A stretch of DNA of 64,000 bases from Panonychus citri. Lineage: Eukaryota; Arthropoda; Arachnida; Trombidiformes; Tetranychidae. Numbering within the stretch: the stretch's first letter is position 1; each line of letters starts with the position of its first letter. Positions 55,001 to 64,000 of the stretch are shown here, in pieces. The notes below the pieces were generated by a model, which was given only the letters and a program-made list of their open reading frames with translations, was not told where the DNA came from and did no database searches. Made by a program: the position numbers and the translations under genes. The DNA is taken from contig NW_026515546.1 of the NCBI RefSeq assembly GCF_014898815.1, forward strand, positions 2,528,501 to 2,592,500, written 5' to 3'.

Positions 55001-55765
55001 TGATTAGAGCTAAGGCTTAATAAGTTAGCCGAATCATTAAGATTGAATTAAATTAATTAACTCGTTAATATTTAATCATAATCTCAAGTTAATACACTCA
55101 ACCTTTGACTTGAAGCTAATTGAATGACCTACTTTTCATTTGAGAGAGAGAGAGAGAGAGAGAGAGTAAGCAGATTAAATAGATTGACCCTCTCAGATGA
55201 TCAGATGTTAATGATCAGAATCAACAGTTGATGATTAGCATGATAAATATAATGAGAAGAAGAAGAAGAAAAATGGATGACCAAAGAGGAAAAGGAAATG
55301 ATTGAGCTGAGAAAAAGTGGGGGAAAAAAGTAAATTCAAAATTAGTTTTGTTATTTTTTGAACGATTAATCCAATTTGTTTAATTCAGTTTTACATGAAA
55401 AGGGATTGATTCAGGAGGAAAACACCGGGTATGTAGGTAATGTGTATGATTGGTTGTTGGTGTGTTGTGATTAACGATCTGAAAAGGTCATCTATCTTAC
55501 AATATATATGATTTGACAGGAATTATCAACTTTATGAAAAAAAATGAGGCTATGAAAGAGGCAAAAAAAGGCTCATCATTTTTGGGGTCATAAACACAGG
55601 TTGAGATCTGGTTGAAGAGAGGGAGAGAGAGAGAGAGAGATACCAGATGATGACGATGATGATGGTGTGTAGACTGTTGATTGATTAGCTGAAGGTTTCA
55701 ATGGAGTCAAGGATGATGAAGAGACAGAGAAAACCTCGAAACAGAGAAATCAAGGTAACAAAAAA

Positions 55766-55770
<5 letters not shown>

Positions 55771-55806
<36 letters not shown>
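55771..55806. repeat. (GA)n microsatellite
   Basis: A GA array in a cluster of purine-rich runs (55617-56300), 2.2 kb downstream of the FOXO stop on its transcript strand. Confidence 0.96.
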
Positions 55807-55808
<2 letters not shown>

Positions 55809-58051
55809 ACAGGGAGGGGGAGAAAAGAAAATTGGGTAAATGAAGGTTTCCAATGATGCCAAGGATGATGATAGGGAAAAGGCTGAGAGAGAGAGAGAGA
55901 GAGAATCCAGAACGAGAAAGAAAAGCAAGGTAACAATGAGAAGAAAGATTCAAGAGAAGATAAAGAATGAGAGTGAGAGTGAGAGTGAGAGAGAAAAGGA
56001 TAATGTGAAAAGATGGAGGCGGATAAAAAGATGAGGGAGTCTATGGATAAAGATAATGATACAGGTTGAGAAAATTTTGATAATAATTTTGTCAAAATGT
56101 GATGATAATAATTATAATTATGATGAAGCATCGAGATGGTGGTGAGATAGTTGATGACGATCATGATAAAAAAGGTTATATTTTCATCAGCAATTGTGAA
56201 TCAATATATTGGACGATAAGTTGAATCTTCTGATCTCTTTTTTTGATGAATAGAAAAAGTTACAGGTAAAGAGAAAATGAGAGAGAGAGAAAGAAAGAAA
56301 AGAAAAGAAAGAGAAAAAAGTAATAAGTCGCATTTATGTGTAACGTTCATCATCATCTCTCCTCATCCTCTTAAAAAAGTGATGATTTGCTTCACAAACA
56401 GAAAAGAAAAAAAAAATAATAAACATTTACAAGTTTATCTTTCTTCTTCCTTCTCCTCCTCCATCATCCTCATCATCTCCTCCATTTTTCTTCTTCTCCT
56501 TCTCAAGACAGGTAATCAAAGTTTCTCTTTCTCTTTATTTCTCTTTAGATAAGAGAGAAAACAAAAATCTTATCTTCCTCATCTTTCTGGAGCTTTTCTC
56601 TACTTTCGTTTTTACGGGTTTCTTATTACCGAACAAATTTTTCCATTAAAAAAAAAGGTAAACAGAAACAACGACGATTGCGGCTATTTGAGGGGAGAGA
56701 GAAAATCTCACTCAGAGCTAAACTTTTCCTTCTTCGTTAGTTGAAAGTGGTGGCAATTTCTTTTTATGGTGATGAGAAGGGACAATGAATACCCAAAGAT
56801 GAACATTAGTTGCAGCAACAGCAATTAACAAGGTGATTGATGCGATGATATCCCAGCGATGGAGTGAGAGAGAGAGAGAGAGAGAGAAAGTTGATCGTGT
56901 TAGAAATTAATAGTAAATGATGATGATGATAAATCCAAAATGATGATGATTGGTGGTTGATATTGAAGTTCATCTTTTGGAATTGATTTTTGTAATATTA
57001 CATACAAAAGAAAAACGGAACCAAATTAATCCCAAATGATGACGGAAACAATTAACATGAATCTTTTTCTTAATCCAAATCAAATTTTGTATTTTTGAGC
57101 TTTGGGCTTGAATCTTTTTGTTTTTTTCTTGACGCACATTATATTATATATACACAGTTAGAAGGTTATTGTTTTTTTTTTGATTGTTTATCCACTTGAA
57201 GAGAGTTACGAAGAGTTAAATTAATTAGTTAAAATAGTAGATTTTTTTTCACAAATTTAAAAATAAACAACAACAACGATTATTGAACAAAAGGTGTGAG
57301 AGAACCGGAACATTTATGCAAAAAAAGAAGGAGAAGAAAAAAAGTTTAAAGAAGAGGATTAAGATTAGGGTGAGGGTGGAAAGAGAGATATAAACCTCAG
57401 GTAAGAAGAAGAGTTTACAACTTAATTACCGGGCAATTAGAACAAATGAAAAGTTAATTATGGCTTTCTAACTATAAGCATTAGTAGGGAGGAGAAGGTG
57501 ATAACTATTGTTTTAGTAAATCTGTAAATTAATTTTCTTGTTTCAATTTTTTGATTGATTTTGATTAATACTCTTTTGTCATCAGAATATATATGTAACA
57601 GCATTGATTGATTTTTTTTTTCATTTTGATTTTGTTTTCTCTCAATATATATAATATTTATATATATAATAATTTTGGATTAATTGATATTTATAAGTCT
57701 TTTTTTTCACTTCGTCTTATTCACATGGACAGTTAATCCATTTGATCATGATGATTAACTGTCAATATGAGCTATATGTGTGTGGTAACAATTAAGTGTA
57801 ACTACAGATTTACGTTTAAAATAGATTTCCTATCGTTTTTGTTTTCAGGGGATTTTAAAGGTAAGTTTTGTTGTAGCACAGGTAAATATATAAATTATAT
57901 ATATTTATGAATGGTAAATGTTAGTGTGTATGTATGTGTGATAGAGAGAGAGAGAGTAAGGCGTTTTGGGTGGTGTTAAGGTGTATTTGTGTGTTGAAAT
58001 AACAACGAACAAAAAAAAGATGAAGAGAAAACAAATCAATATTAGAATCAC

Positions 58052-59644
58052 TTAGATGTTGGACATTTGGCTGGAACGAAAAGTACCATTTAATCCTTGG
58101 ATTGAATTATCATCTGAGGCTTGCATTGATTCAAAATTAAAATCAAGATTACCCTCGACGGATAATTCGTGTCTTATTACTTGATCTACATCACATTCTA
58201 AGCCTCCCTGTAATGAGTCCATATTTAAATCCAAATCGTTAGGCAATGGATTGTTAAAGGACAGTATGTGACCCATCACCTGGGAGGCTGTGGTTCCAAG
58301 TGATGAAAGTGACCCTAATAATTTTGAATTGTTATTGAGTCGACGAAGAGTATCATTATCCAAACCAGTGGATCCAAATCCTTACAATTAATTAAAATTG
58401 AGGAGGAAGAATAAGAATAAGAAAAATTGTAAATTAGTTTGGTTTACAAGGTTAATCAATAAAAAAAAAAGCAAAATATGTTTACCTCTATTTTGGGAGG
58501 TTAATTGACGATTGCTTGATTGTGATTGATTTTGTTGACTACTTTTTGAGCCGAAATTATTGTTATTACTCAATGGACTGTTTACTTGATTTGAACTGGA
58601 AAGTAAATCCATTGATTGACTGGGAGACAGAGAGGGTGACATGTTTGACGAGCTGAATGAACTGTTGGCACTATTTTGATTGGCGCCAAAAGTTGTTGCC
58701 TCGGAATTAATTATTGGCTTGTTTGGACTTCTTGTACTTGTATTGTTGTTAATTGTATTTAATGTGGTCAATGTGATGTTACTGTCTATCGTATTAGTTG
58801 ATGTAAAATATGATTCAGAGGAATTACAATCTAACAAGATTGGTCCGTTTGGACTTGAATTAACATCTGATCCATCACCAGATGATTGATTTATAGAGTT
58901 ACAAGAAATGGAGGTAGTTGAATAAGTAAGATTTGATCCTGTAGCACCAAAACAGTTTAAATTGGTGTATGATTTGGTCAAAGAATTGCTGCTTGGAGAT
59001 GAAGATGAACCACTTTGTTGAGACTGAAGATGATGATGAAGTTGTGATGATTGTTGCTGCTGTTGTGTTTGAGACTGAGGTGAATTTGGACTATTCGAAC
59101 TGTAACTAGGACCACCAAGTTTCATGGTGTTTGCCATTTCAACCAACTTTTCCGTGTACGTATCTTGAACATCATTGGTATTATATAAACGTAAATCTGA
59201 GTTCCATGAGGATATTGGGGACAAGGAAGGAGCCTAATGAAAGAGAAGAAGAGAGATAGTAAATAAATCATTAGTATAATTAACAGAAAAATGATAGTCA
59301 TCATGATAGATTTAGATTTAGATATAGATTTAATGGTAGTAATGTACTCTAACTCTTTCGCTGCTTCTCAGCTAATTATAATAAGCTGAAAACCAATGAA
59401 ACATAATCAACATCGTACTTTAAACCATGCTTACTGTTTATGTTGCTGATTAAACCCAAACCATTGAACCAGAAAAACAGTAAACATTCAAGTGTATAAC
59501 TCTTGGTAAAGATTCAATGTCAACTAATATTTTCAACAAAAAAAAATAAACACCAAGAGTGTTCAGATTAGATTTGAATTTCTTATTCAACTGAAAACTG
59601 TTCAGGGAATCAATAGTAACTTTTCATTCTTTATAATTATAAAG

Positions 59645-59690
<46 letters not shown>

Positions 59691-61966
59691 AACATCAAAA
59701 GTCAGATCAATTCACACAAGGATTGGAAAAGGAAGGAAAAAGTGATGAACTGACTATACTTGAAATGGGAACGATCAGAATCTCAATAGATTAATCGTTT
59801 GAAGAAGAGAGAAAGAGAGATTATTATGAAACTTTCATGCTTCTAGTAAAGTCAATTACGTGAGTGAATGAGTGTAATAGACTAGATTTCTAATGAGGCT
59901 AAAGAAAGAGAAAAAGCAAGAGAAAGACAGACAATATTTCGAAATAAACGTTACTACGACAGCTTGGGAAAAGAAAATTCATTTAGAAATCAATTGAATG
60001 ACAAAATCAAATCAACTCAAATATAATCTATCAATTTTTAGTTCTCTTTTTTATCTTCTCTTTCTCTTTCTCTTTCTCTTTACATAATCATCATAAAGAT
60101 GAGTAATGATAAGAGTTCTGAATTGTTGAAAAAAAAAGTTATCACATGATTTGAGTAAGTTGATTAGTGAGAGAGGAAAAAATGAAAATTGGTAAAGGTA
60201 ATAATTATAATAACGGTGAACCAAATTATTATTATTATTATGATAGTGATGAATCTTATCAACCAACAGATGGCGCCGAAAGATGAATCACATGTTGCAT
60301 CATGTGAGTTGCAAGAGAAAAAGAGAGAGAAAAAGAAAGAGAAAGAGAGAAGGCCTATGTTTGAAAAGATCACTTCAAGGTAAAATGTTGATAAAGATGG
60401 CGATATAATGATGAAGATAAGAAGCATGATAAAACATGATAAAAAGTAAAGTAAAGTAAAATGATGATGATAATGACCATGATGAGAATTAGCTTTTTTT
60501 TCGTATGTATGGTTAATGTAGAGATGATAATGATGACAAGTTTCATTGGCCTTGAGATTATCATTGAAATGCAAAGAAAGTGCACAAAGAGATAAATGGG
60601 GAGAAAGGGAGAGACTTGAAGAAAGAGATGAGATTGATAGAGGGTGAGAGAGAGAGAGAGAGAAATGATGATGATGATGATGAGAGTGGAAATTTAGAGA
60701 TGGAGAGAGAGAGAGAGAGAGACATGAAGAAGAGATAAAGAGGGAGAGAGAGAGGGAGAAGAGAGAAGAGAGTGACTGAAGTGATTGAGTGAAAAAAATT
60801 GAATGAATATTCATACGTGATCATCATGTAAATCTGATTCAATTATGATTGGGGAAAGTCTACCACAAGAACTGGCATTAGACGAGGCTCGAGGTCGAAA
60901 ATCAGGACTTAATTGAAAACCATGATGAAGGGGTGATTCCGGGAACATATCTAAACCTTCAGAAACAGACGAACCAGGAGATGCTTTATCATCAAGAATA
61001 GTACCATTGCGAAGAGCTTCGACCTTCTTTTTGACTCGACCTCGTTTCTTTTCATACTTTTGCGTCTCCATGCTGGCAGCCCGTCGTCTTGCAGCTTTAC
61101 CCGGTTTAGCTTCCGGATTGATTACCCACCAGGAACTTTTACCTGTTCCCTCGTTTTGAACTCGTTTGAATCGATTGTGAAGAGATAAGTTGTGTCTAAT
61201 AGAATTCTAAAGAGAGAGAGAGAAAAAAAGGGTTTCAAAAATGAGATTTTACATATGAAAGAATAAGAAAATGAAAGAGAAAATATTTCCAAAGAGAAAG
61301 AGAAAAAGAAAAAGGAAAGAGTAAAAATTGAGACATGGAGACACATAGAAAGAGAGAGAGAGAGAGAGAGAAGAAGAAGAAGAGAGAAGAGAAGAAAAAA
61401 AGTTAAAAGGAAGAGAGAAAAAATCAGAGTAGACTAGAAGGGATATTCTTGTTTAAACTGAATAAACATGTAATTATGATGCACAAAAACAAACAGAGCA
61501 AAAAAGAACAAGATTGAAATGGGAAACATGGATAAAGGAAAAAGAGAATAGAATATTAAAAATTTACCTTCCAACCAGCAGAAGAATTTGAATCACCTTT
61601 ATCCTTAAAATATGGAACATTTTGTACCATCCAATCATATATTTGAGATAAGGTTAACCTTTTCTCCGAAGAACTTTGAATTGCTTGGGTAATAAGGTCA
61701 GCATAAGACATATTACCCCAAGCATTTCGTCGAGAAGAATTTTTCTTATGACCACTATTATCACTTGAATTTCCATTTGGTTTAATTTCACCGCTGGACA
61801 CTTCACCACCACTCAAAGAGATATTATTGTTGTTATTTGGATCGGAAAGACCATCTTCTTCCGATTTAATTGATAAACTAGTAGGTGGTAGAGGCCAAGT
61901 GTGACTACGAGCACGAAATGGTTCCTCATATAATGGATCAGAAATATCTAAAATCCATTCTGCCAT
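58052..61966 (-). CDS. foxo: FOXO forkhead transcription factor
   Basis: Minus-strand exons 61568-61966, 60817-61206, 58486-59233 and 58052-58380 (TAA) join in frame to 621 aa. The chosen start gives MAEW, like vertebrate FOXO starts; an in-frame ATG lies five codons upstream (61981). AKT-type sites RARSHT (Thr23), RRRAAS (Ser178) and RPRASS (Ser242) are all present. The forkhead domain (about residues 82-172) has the FOXO-specific KGDSNSSAGWK insertion and the recognition helix NSIRHNLSLH. It is followed by a basic nuclear-localisation stretch (KKRGRVKKK). The middle is Ser/Asn/Gln-rich. The C-terminus has the FOXO transactivation motif (LPNDLDLNMDSL, LECDVDQVIRHEL, LDFNFES). FOXO is the nuclear effector repressed by insulin/PI3K/AKT signalling, acting on stress, growth and reproductive-state genes. 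Introns carry several GA arrays. The protein looks complete with no frame break. Confidence 0.96.
59649..59685. repeat. (GA)n microsatellite in FOXO intron 2
   Basis: A GA array of about 37 bp, which reads as CU repeats in the FOXO pre-mRNA. Confidence 0.96.
60264..60278 (+). promoter_or_regulatory. CTCF-core-like site in FOXO intron 2
   Basis: CAACAGATGGCGCCG contains AGATGGCGC, the core of arthropod and vertebrate CTCF motifs. It stands out in AT-rich surroundings. Binding is an inference. Confidence 0.35.
61207..61567 (-). other. FOXO intron 1 within the forkhead domain
   Basis: This 361-bp intron splits the forkhead domain right after SAGWK (donor GTAAAT, acceptor CTCTCTTTAG). A GA array at about 61348-61371 reads as polypyrimidine on the transcript strand. 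Confidence 0.85.
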
Positions 61967-62450
61967 AATAACATATAACAAAAATTATATATATTTATAT
62001 ATATAAATATAAATATATAAAAAAAAACGAGATGGATTGAGAATGAGTTGTGTATGTATCAATCTTATATAAGATTTTATATGTTTGTTGTACGTAAATA
62101 GATTTATTTGTATAATAGTATTATTAATCTATTTCACTTTTACAAGAATAATATAATTTTCAAATAATTATAATAATAATAATAATTAAATAACAATAAC
62201 AATTGAGAAGAAGAAAAAAAACTGTACTAAAATTGAAGAGAAAACCAAAAAACCAATTCTTTGGTTTGAGAAAAATTGAAAAATCGGAATTCGGTTCGGT
62301 TACTCTCACCCCGGGATAACATCGAACTTCAATAACCGCGGACAAAGAAAAGAAATACAAATGAGTTGATTTTCCCACGATTCTAATCCGCAAGCGAATT
62401 GCAGGTCGCGCCATCTACTGAGTTTAATGGAATTTAAGTTGAGTATTTTT
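61967..62450 (-). promoter_or_regulatory. Probable FOXO 5' UTR/promoter region
   Basis: An AT-only block (about 61985-62022) lies immediately upstream of the FOXO start. Further up, 62270-62420 is unusually GC-rich for this window (CCCCGGGATA, AACCGCGGAC, GGTCGCGCC) and includes a CTCF-core-like site at 62405-62421. No TATA box or initiator is assigned. The call is by position and composition only. Confidence 0.35.
62405..62421 (-). promoter_or_regulatory. CTCF-core-like site near the FOXO 5' end
   Basis: On the minus strand this reads CTCAGTAGATGGCGCGA, matching the TAGATGGCGC core. It is about 440 bp upstream of the FOXO start codon. Confidence 0.38.
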
Positions 62451-62899
62451 TTCGAAAAGAATTTTTTTTAAAATTTTATTCTTTTTTTTTCATTTTTCGT
62501 TTTAGAATTTTTTACATTTCTTTTTCTCTTTTTCTCCTCTTTTGTTTTACCTTTTTTCTTTGTTGATTCCTTTCATTTTCTTCTTCTTTTCTTCTCAAAC
62601 TGTGTAGAGTTTTTAGTTGTGAAAAATTTGTGTTCCGTTTCAAAAGGGTTTCGTGATTTGTATTGTTTGGGAAAAAAAAAGATTCGATACAATTAATTTG
62701 TTACTGGATAACCGATTTCGCTTTTTTCTTTCTTTCCTTTGGCTCTTGTGTTGTGTGTATTCAAAGTTAACGCTTTTAAAGACACAAATTCAATAACCGG
62801 TGGGATTATTTGATGGAGGGTTGGCTGATTGCGCCTAATAGTTTACACTATTGAATTGTGATTAATTTGAAAACCTCTTTCGTTTCTCTCTCGATGCGC

Positions 62900-63500
62900 A
62901 TCAAAAGAATCCCATTCACCTTCCCCTTTACCTAGAAAAGATCTTTTTTTCTCTCTACCATCATCATCATCATCATCTTCTTCTTCACCACCCCAAAGTA
63001 TTTGGTTTTTATCTTCTCTTTCTTTTTCTCTTCTTTGCCTCTCATTCATTTGAGGGCGAAGAAAATTTTCTACATTTTGAGTTATCAAAATTTACTCTCT
63101 TTCTCCTTTCTCTTTCTCTTCTCTCTCTCTCTATCATCTTTTCCATCATCATCATCATCATCTCCATCTTCTTCGTCTTCTCTTTCTCTCTTTGTGTCTC
63201 TCTTTTTCTCTTTCTCATTTACTTTCTATTTGAATCTTTTCTCTTTCTCTTCTGGTCAAACCTGTTTTCTTTTCTTATGTGTGTAAGTATATTTTTAAGG
63301 CCAAATGCGAATTAAGTTAAAATCTTTGGTTTTTTTTTTCATCACAAATTAATGAAGATAAATTTTGACAAATTGATTAATTTTTCTCTTTCTTTTCATC
63401 TTTTCAGACTTCATAATCTGATTGAGCATCTCCATCGCCATCGTTTTACACGCTCTTCCTAATCCTCATCGCCAGCATCTTTTATTGTAAACACTTGGAA
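62900..63500 (+). other. Possible noncoding 5' exons of a divergent plus-strand transcript
   Basis: A pyrimidine-rich stretch ends in a strong donor (ATGTGT|GTAAGTAT near 63284). After about 120 bp comes a strong acceptor (CATCTTTTCAG, next base 63408) followed by a more complex sequence (ATCTCCATCGCCATCG). Joining them does not give a long ORF, so these would be untranslated exons of a gene continuing past the right edge. There is no protein evidence. Confidence 0.2.
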
Positions 63501-64000
63501 ACCCATTTCTCTGGAAACCCATTACCATTATTATTACTTCCATCATCATCATCATCTTTCTCACTCTTATTACAGCTTAATCTTCTAAATAGCTTAATTT
63601 ATTTGATTACTGGTTTCATTCTGCCTTTTGGACTCGTTAACAATCATCATCATCATGTAGCTATTTCAAGAAATTTCAACATATTCACTTAAATCACTTA
63701 CTCTTTTACTCACTTCACTTTCACACCAACATTTTAACAAAAATCAACAGGTATTAATACCAGACCGATCAAATCTTTTCTATCTCTTCATCTTTCTCAC
63801 TCACTCTCATGACGTATTTATTTACCAGGATTGTGTATCATCATCATCATCATCATTATAATTATTATTATTATGGTAAAGACTATTGAAGTTAATAACT
63901 AGTATACGATAAGATGAATTTGATGGGTTCAGAGCCAACTATTAATAATTTTAATCTGGTTAAAGGACTGGTTGGTTAATTGGAAAAACACTGTGAACCC
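63501..64000. other. Right-edge noncoding sequence
   Basis: ATC/CAT runs and CT-rich stretches. No coding signal recognised. Confidence 0.5.

Larger units (their letters stand above)
36267..58051. other. 22-kb gene-free interval between Pitx and FOXO
   Basis: No ORF here has domain-like sequence. It contains palindromes at 37024-37059, 37125-37144 and 41458-41484, a TTTC run at 39283-39312, a TTA run at 36488-36511, an ATC run at 51800-51830 and GA arrays at 52022-52057 and 55771-55806. A CTCF-like site lies near 54296. The part nearest 58 kb should include the FOXO 3' UTR. I cannot exclude small or noncoding genes. Confidence 0.6.
59234..60816 (-). other. FOXO intron 2 (1.6 kb)
   Basis: This is the intron between the forkhead/AKT-site exon and the Ser/Asn/Gln-rich exon. 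The donor is GTATGA and the acceptor TAG. It is full of GA arrays (longest at 59649-59685) and TTTATC-type tracts. It holds one CTCF-core-like site at 60264-60278. Open frames here are low-complexity artefacts. Confidence 0.8.

Noticed and set aside
55685..56164. 159-aa minus-strand ORF in the GA cluster
   Set aside because: It is Leu/Ser alternation from CT repeats, open in several frames at once.
60164..60814. 216-aa minus-strand ORF beside FOXO exon 2
   Set aside because: It lies entirely inside FOXO intron 2 and is built from CT, ATC and TTTATC repeats.
61964..61981. Upstream ATG (MLYVI) as the FOXO start
   Set aside because: It is possible, but the MAE start matches known FOXO N-termini and the Thr23 spacing; the upstream five codons are AT-rich UTR-like.
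1..64000. tRNA, rRNA, known miRNAs, CRISPR arrays, transposases and viral genes
   Set aside because: Reading by eye found no tRNA B-box with a cloverleaf, no familiar miRNA seeds, no regularly spaced repeats with unique spacers, and no transposase, reverse transcriptase or viral motifs. A covariance-model or profile scan would be decisive.

Overview
The window is AT-rich eukaryotic DNA, crowded with (GA)n/(CT)n and (ATC)n/(GAT)n microsatellites and the words TTAATTG/CAATTAA. Its genes are split by spliceosomal introns with GTAAGT-type donors. The protein content (FOXO, a Pitx homeobox, a TSR/Ig/PLAC matrix protein and mitochondrial EF-Ts) is that of a metazoan, most likely an arthropod. The base composition and simple-repeat style suggest an acariform mite such as a tetranychid spider mite. 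That species guess is an impression, not a demonstrated assignment.

Four protein-coding genes can be supported. (1) Minus strand, 3728-7428: the 3' exons of a secreted protein with seven thrombospondin type-1 repeats, one Ig domain and a terminal PLAC domain, resembling punctin/MADD-4/ADAMTSL1-3. An upstream minus-strand exon at 15935-16327 is phase-compatible with it and may encode its N-terminus. (2) Plus strand, 27280-28472: mitochondrial elongation factor Ts in three exons, 338 aa. (3) Plus strand, 31592-36266: a Pitx/Ptx1 K50 homeobox gene in three exons, 596 aa, with a long Ser/Gln/His-rich N-terminus. (4) Minus strand, 58052-61966: a FOXO transcription factor in four exons, 621 aa, with all three AKT-type sites and the C-terminal transactivation motif.

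Between these genes lie long stretches without recognisable coding sequence: about 1-3.7 kb, 7.4-15.9 kb, 16.3-27.3 kb, 28.5-31.6 kb, 36.3-58.0 kb and 62-64 kb. The left part holds a clear direct duplication. A roughly 750 bp block at 1823-2572 recurs almost unchanged at 13425-14206, embedded in a longer and more diverged parallel (about 1-3200 versus 10200-14900). A second direct repeat of 192 bp lies at 10186-10377 and 11309-11500. The noncoding DNA also contains several perfect palindromes or hairpins, an RFX X-box-like palindrome upstream of EF-Ts, and several CTCF-core-like AGATGGCG sites near genes.

The genes do not form one pathway. Pitx and FOXO are regulators, and the large gene-free interval between them is what one would expect of a regulatory landscape. 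EF-Ts is a housekeeping organelle translation factor. The TSR/Ig/PLAC protein acts outside the cell. No virus, transposase, CRISPR array, rRNA or tRNA was recognised.
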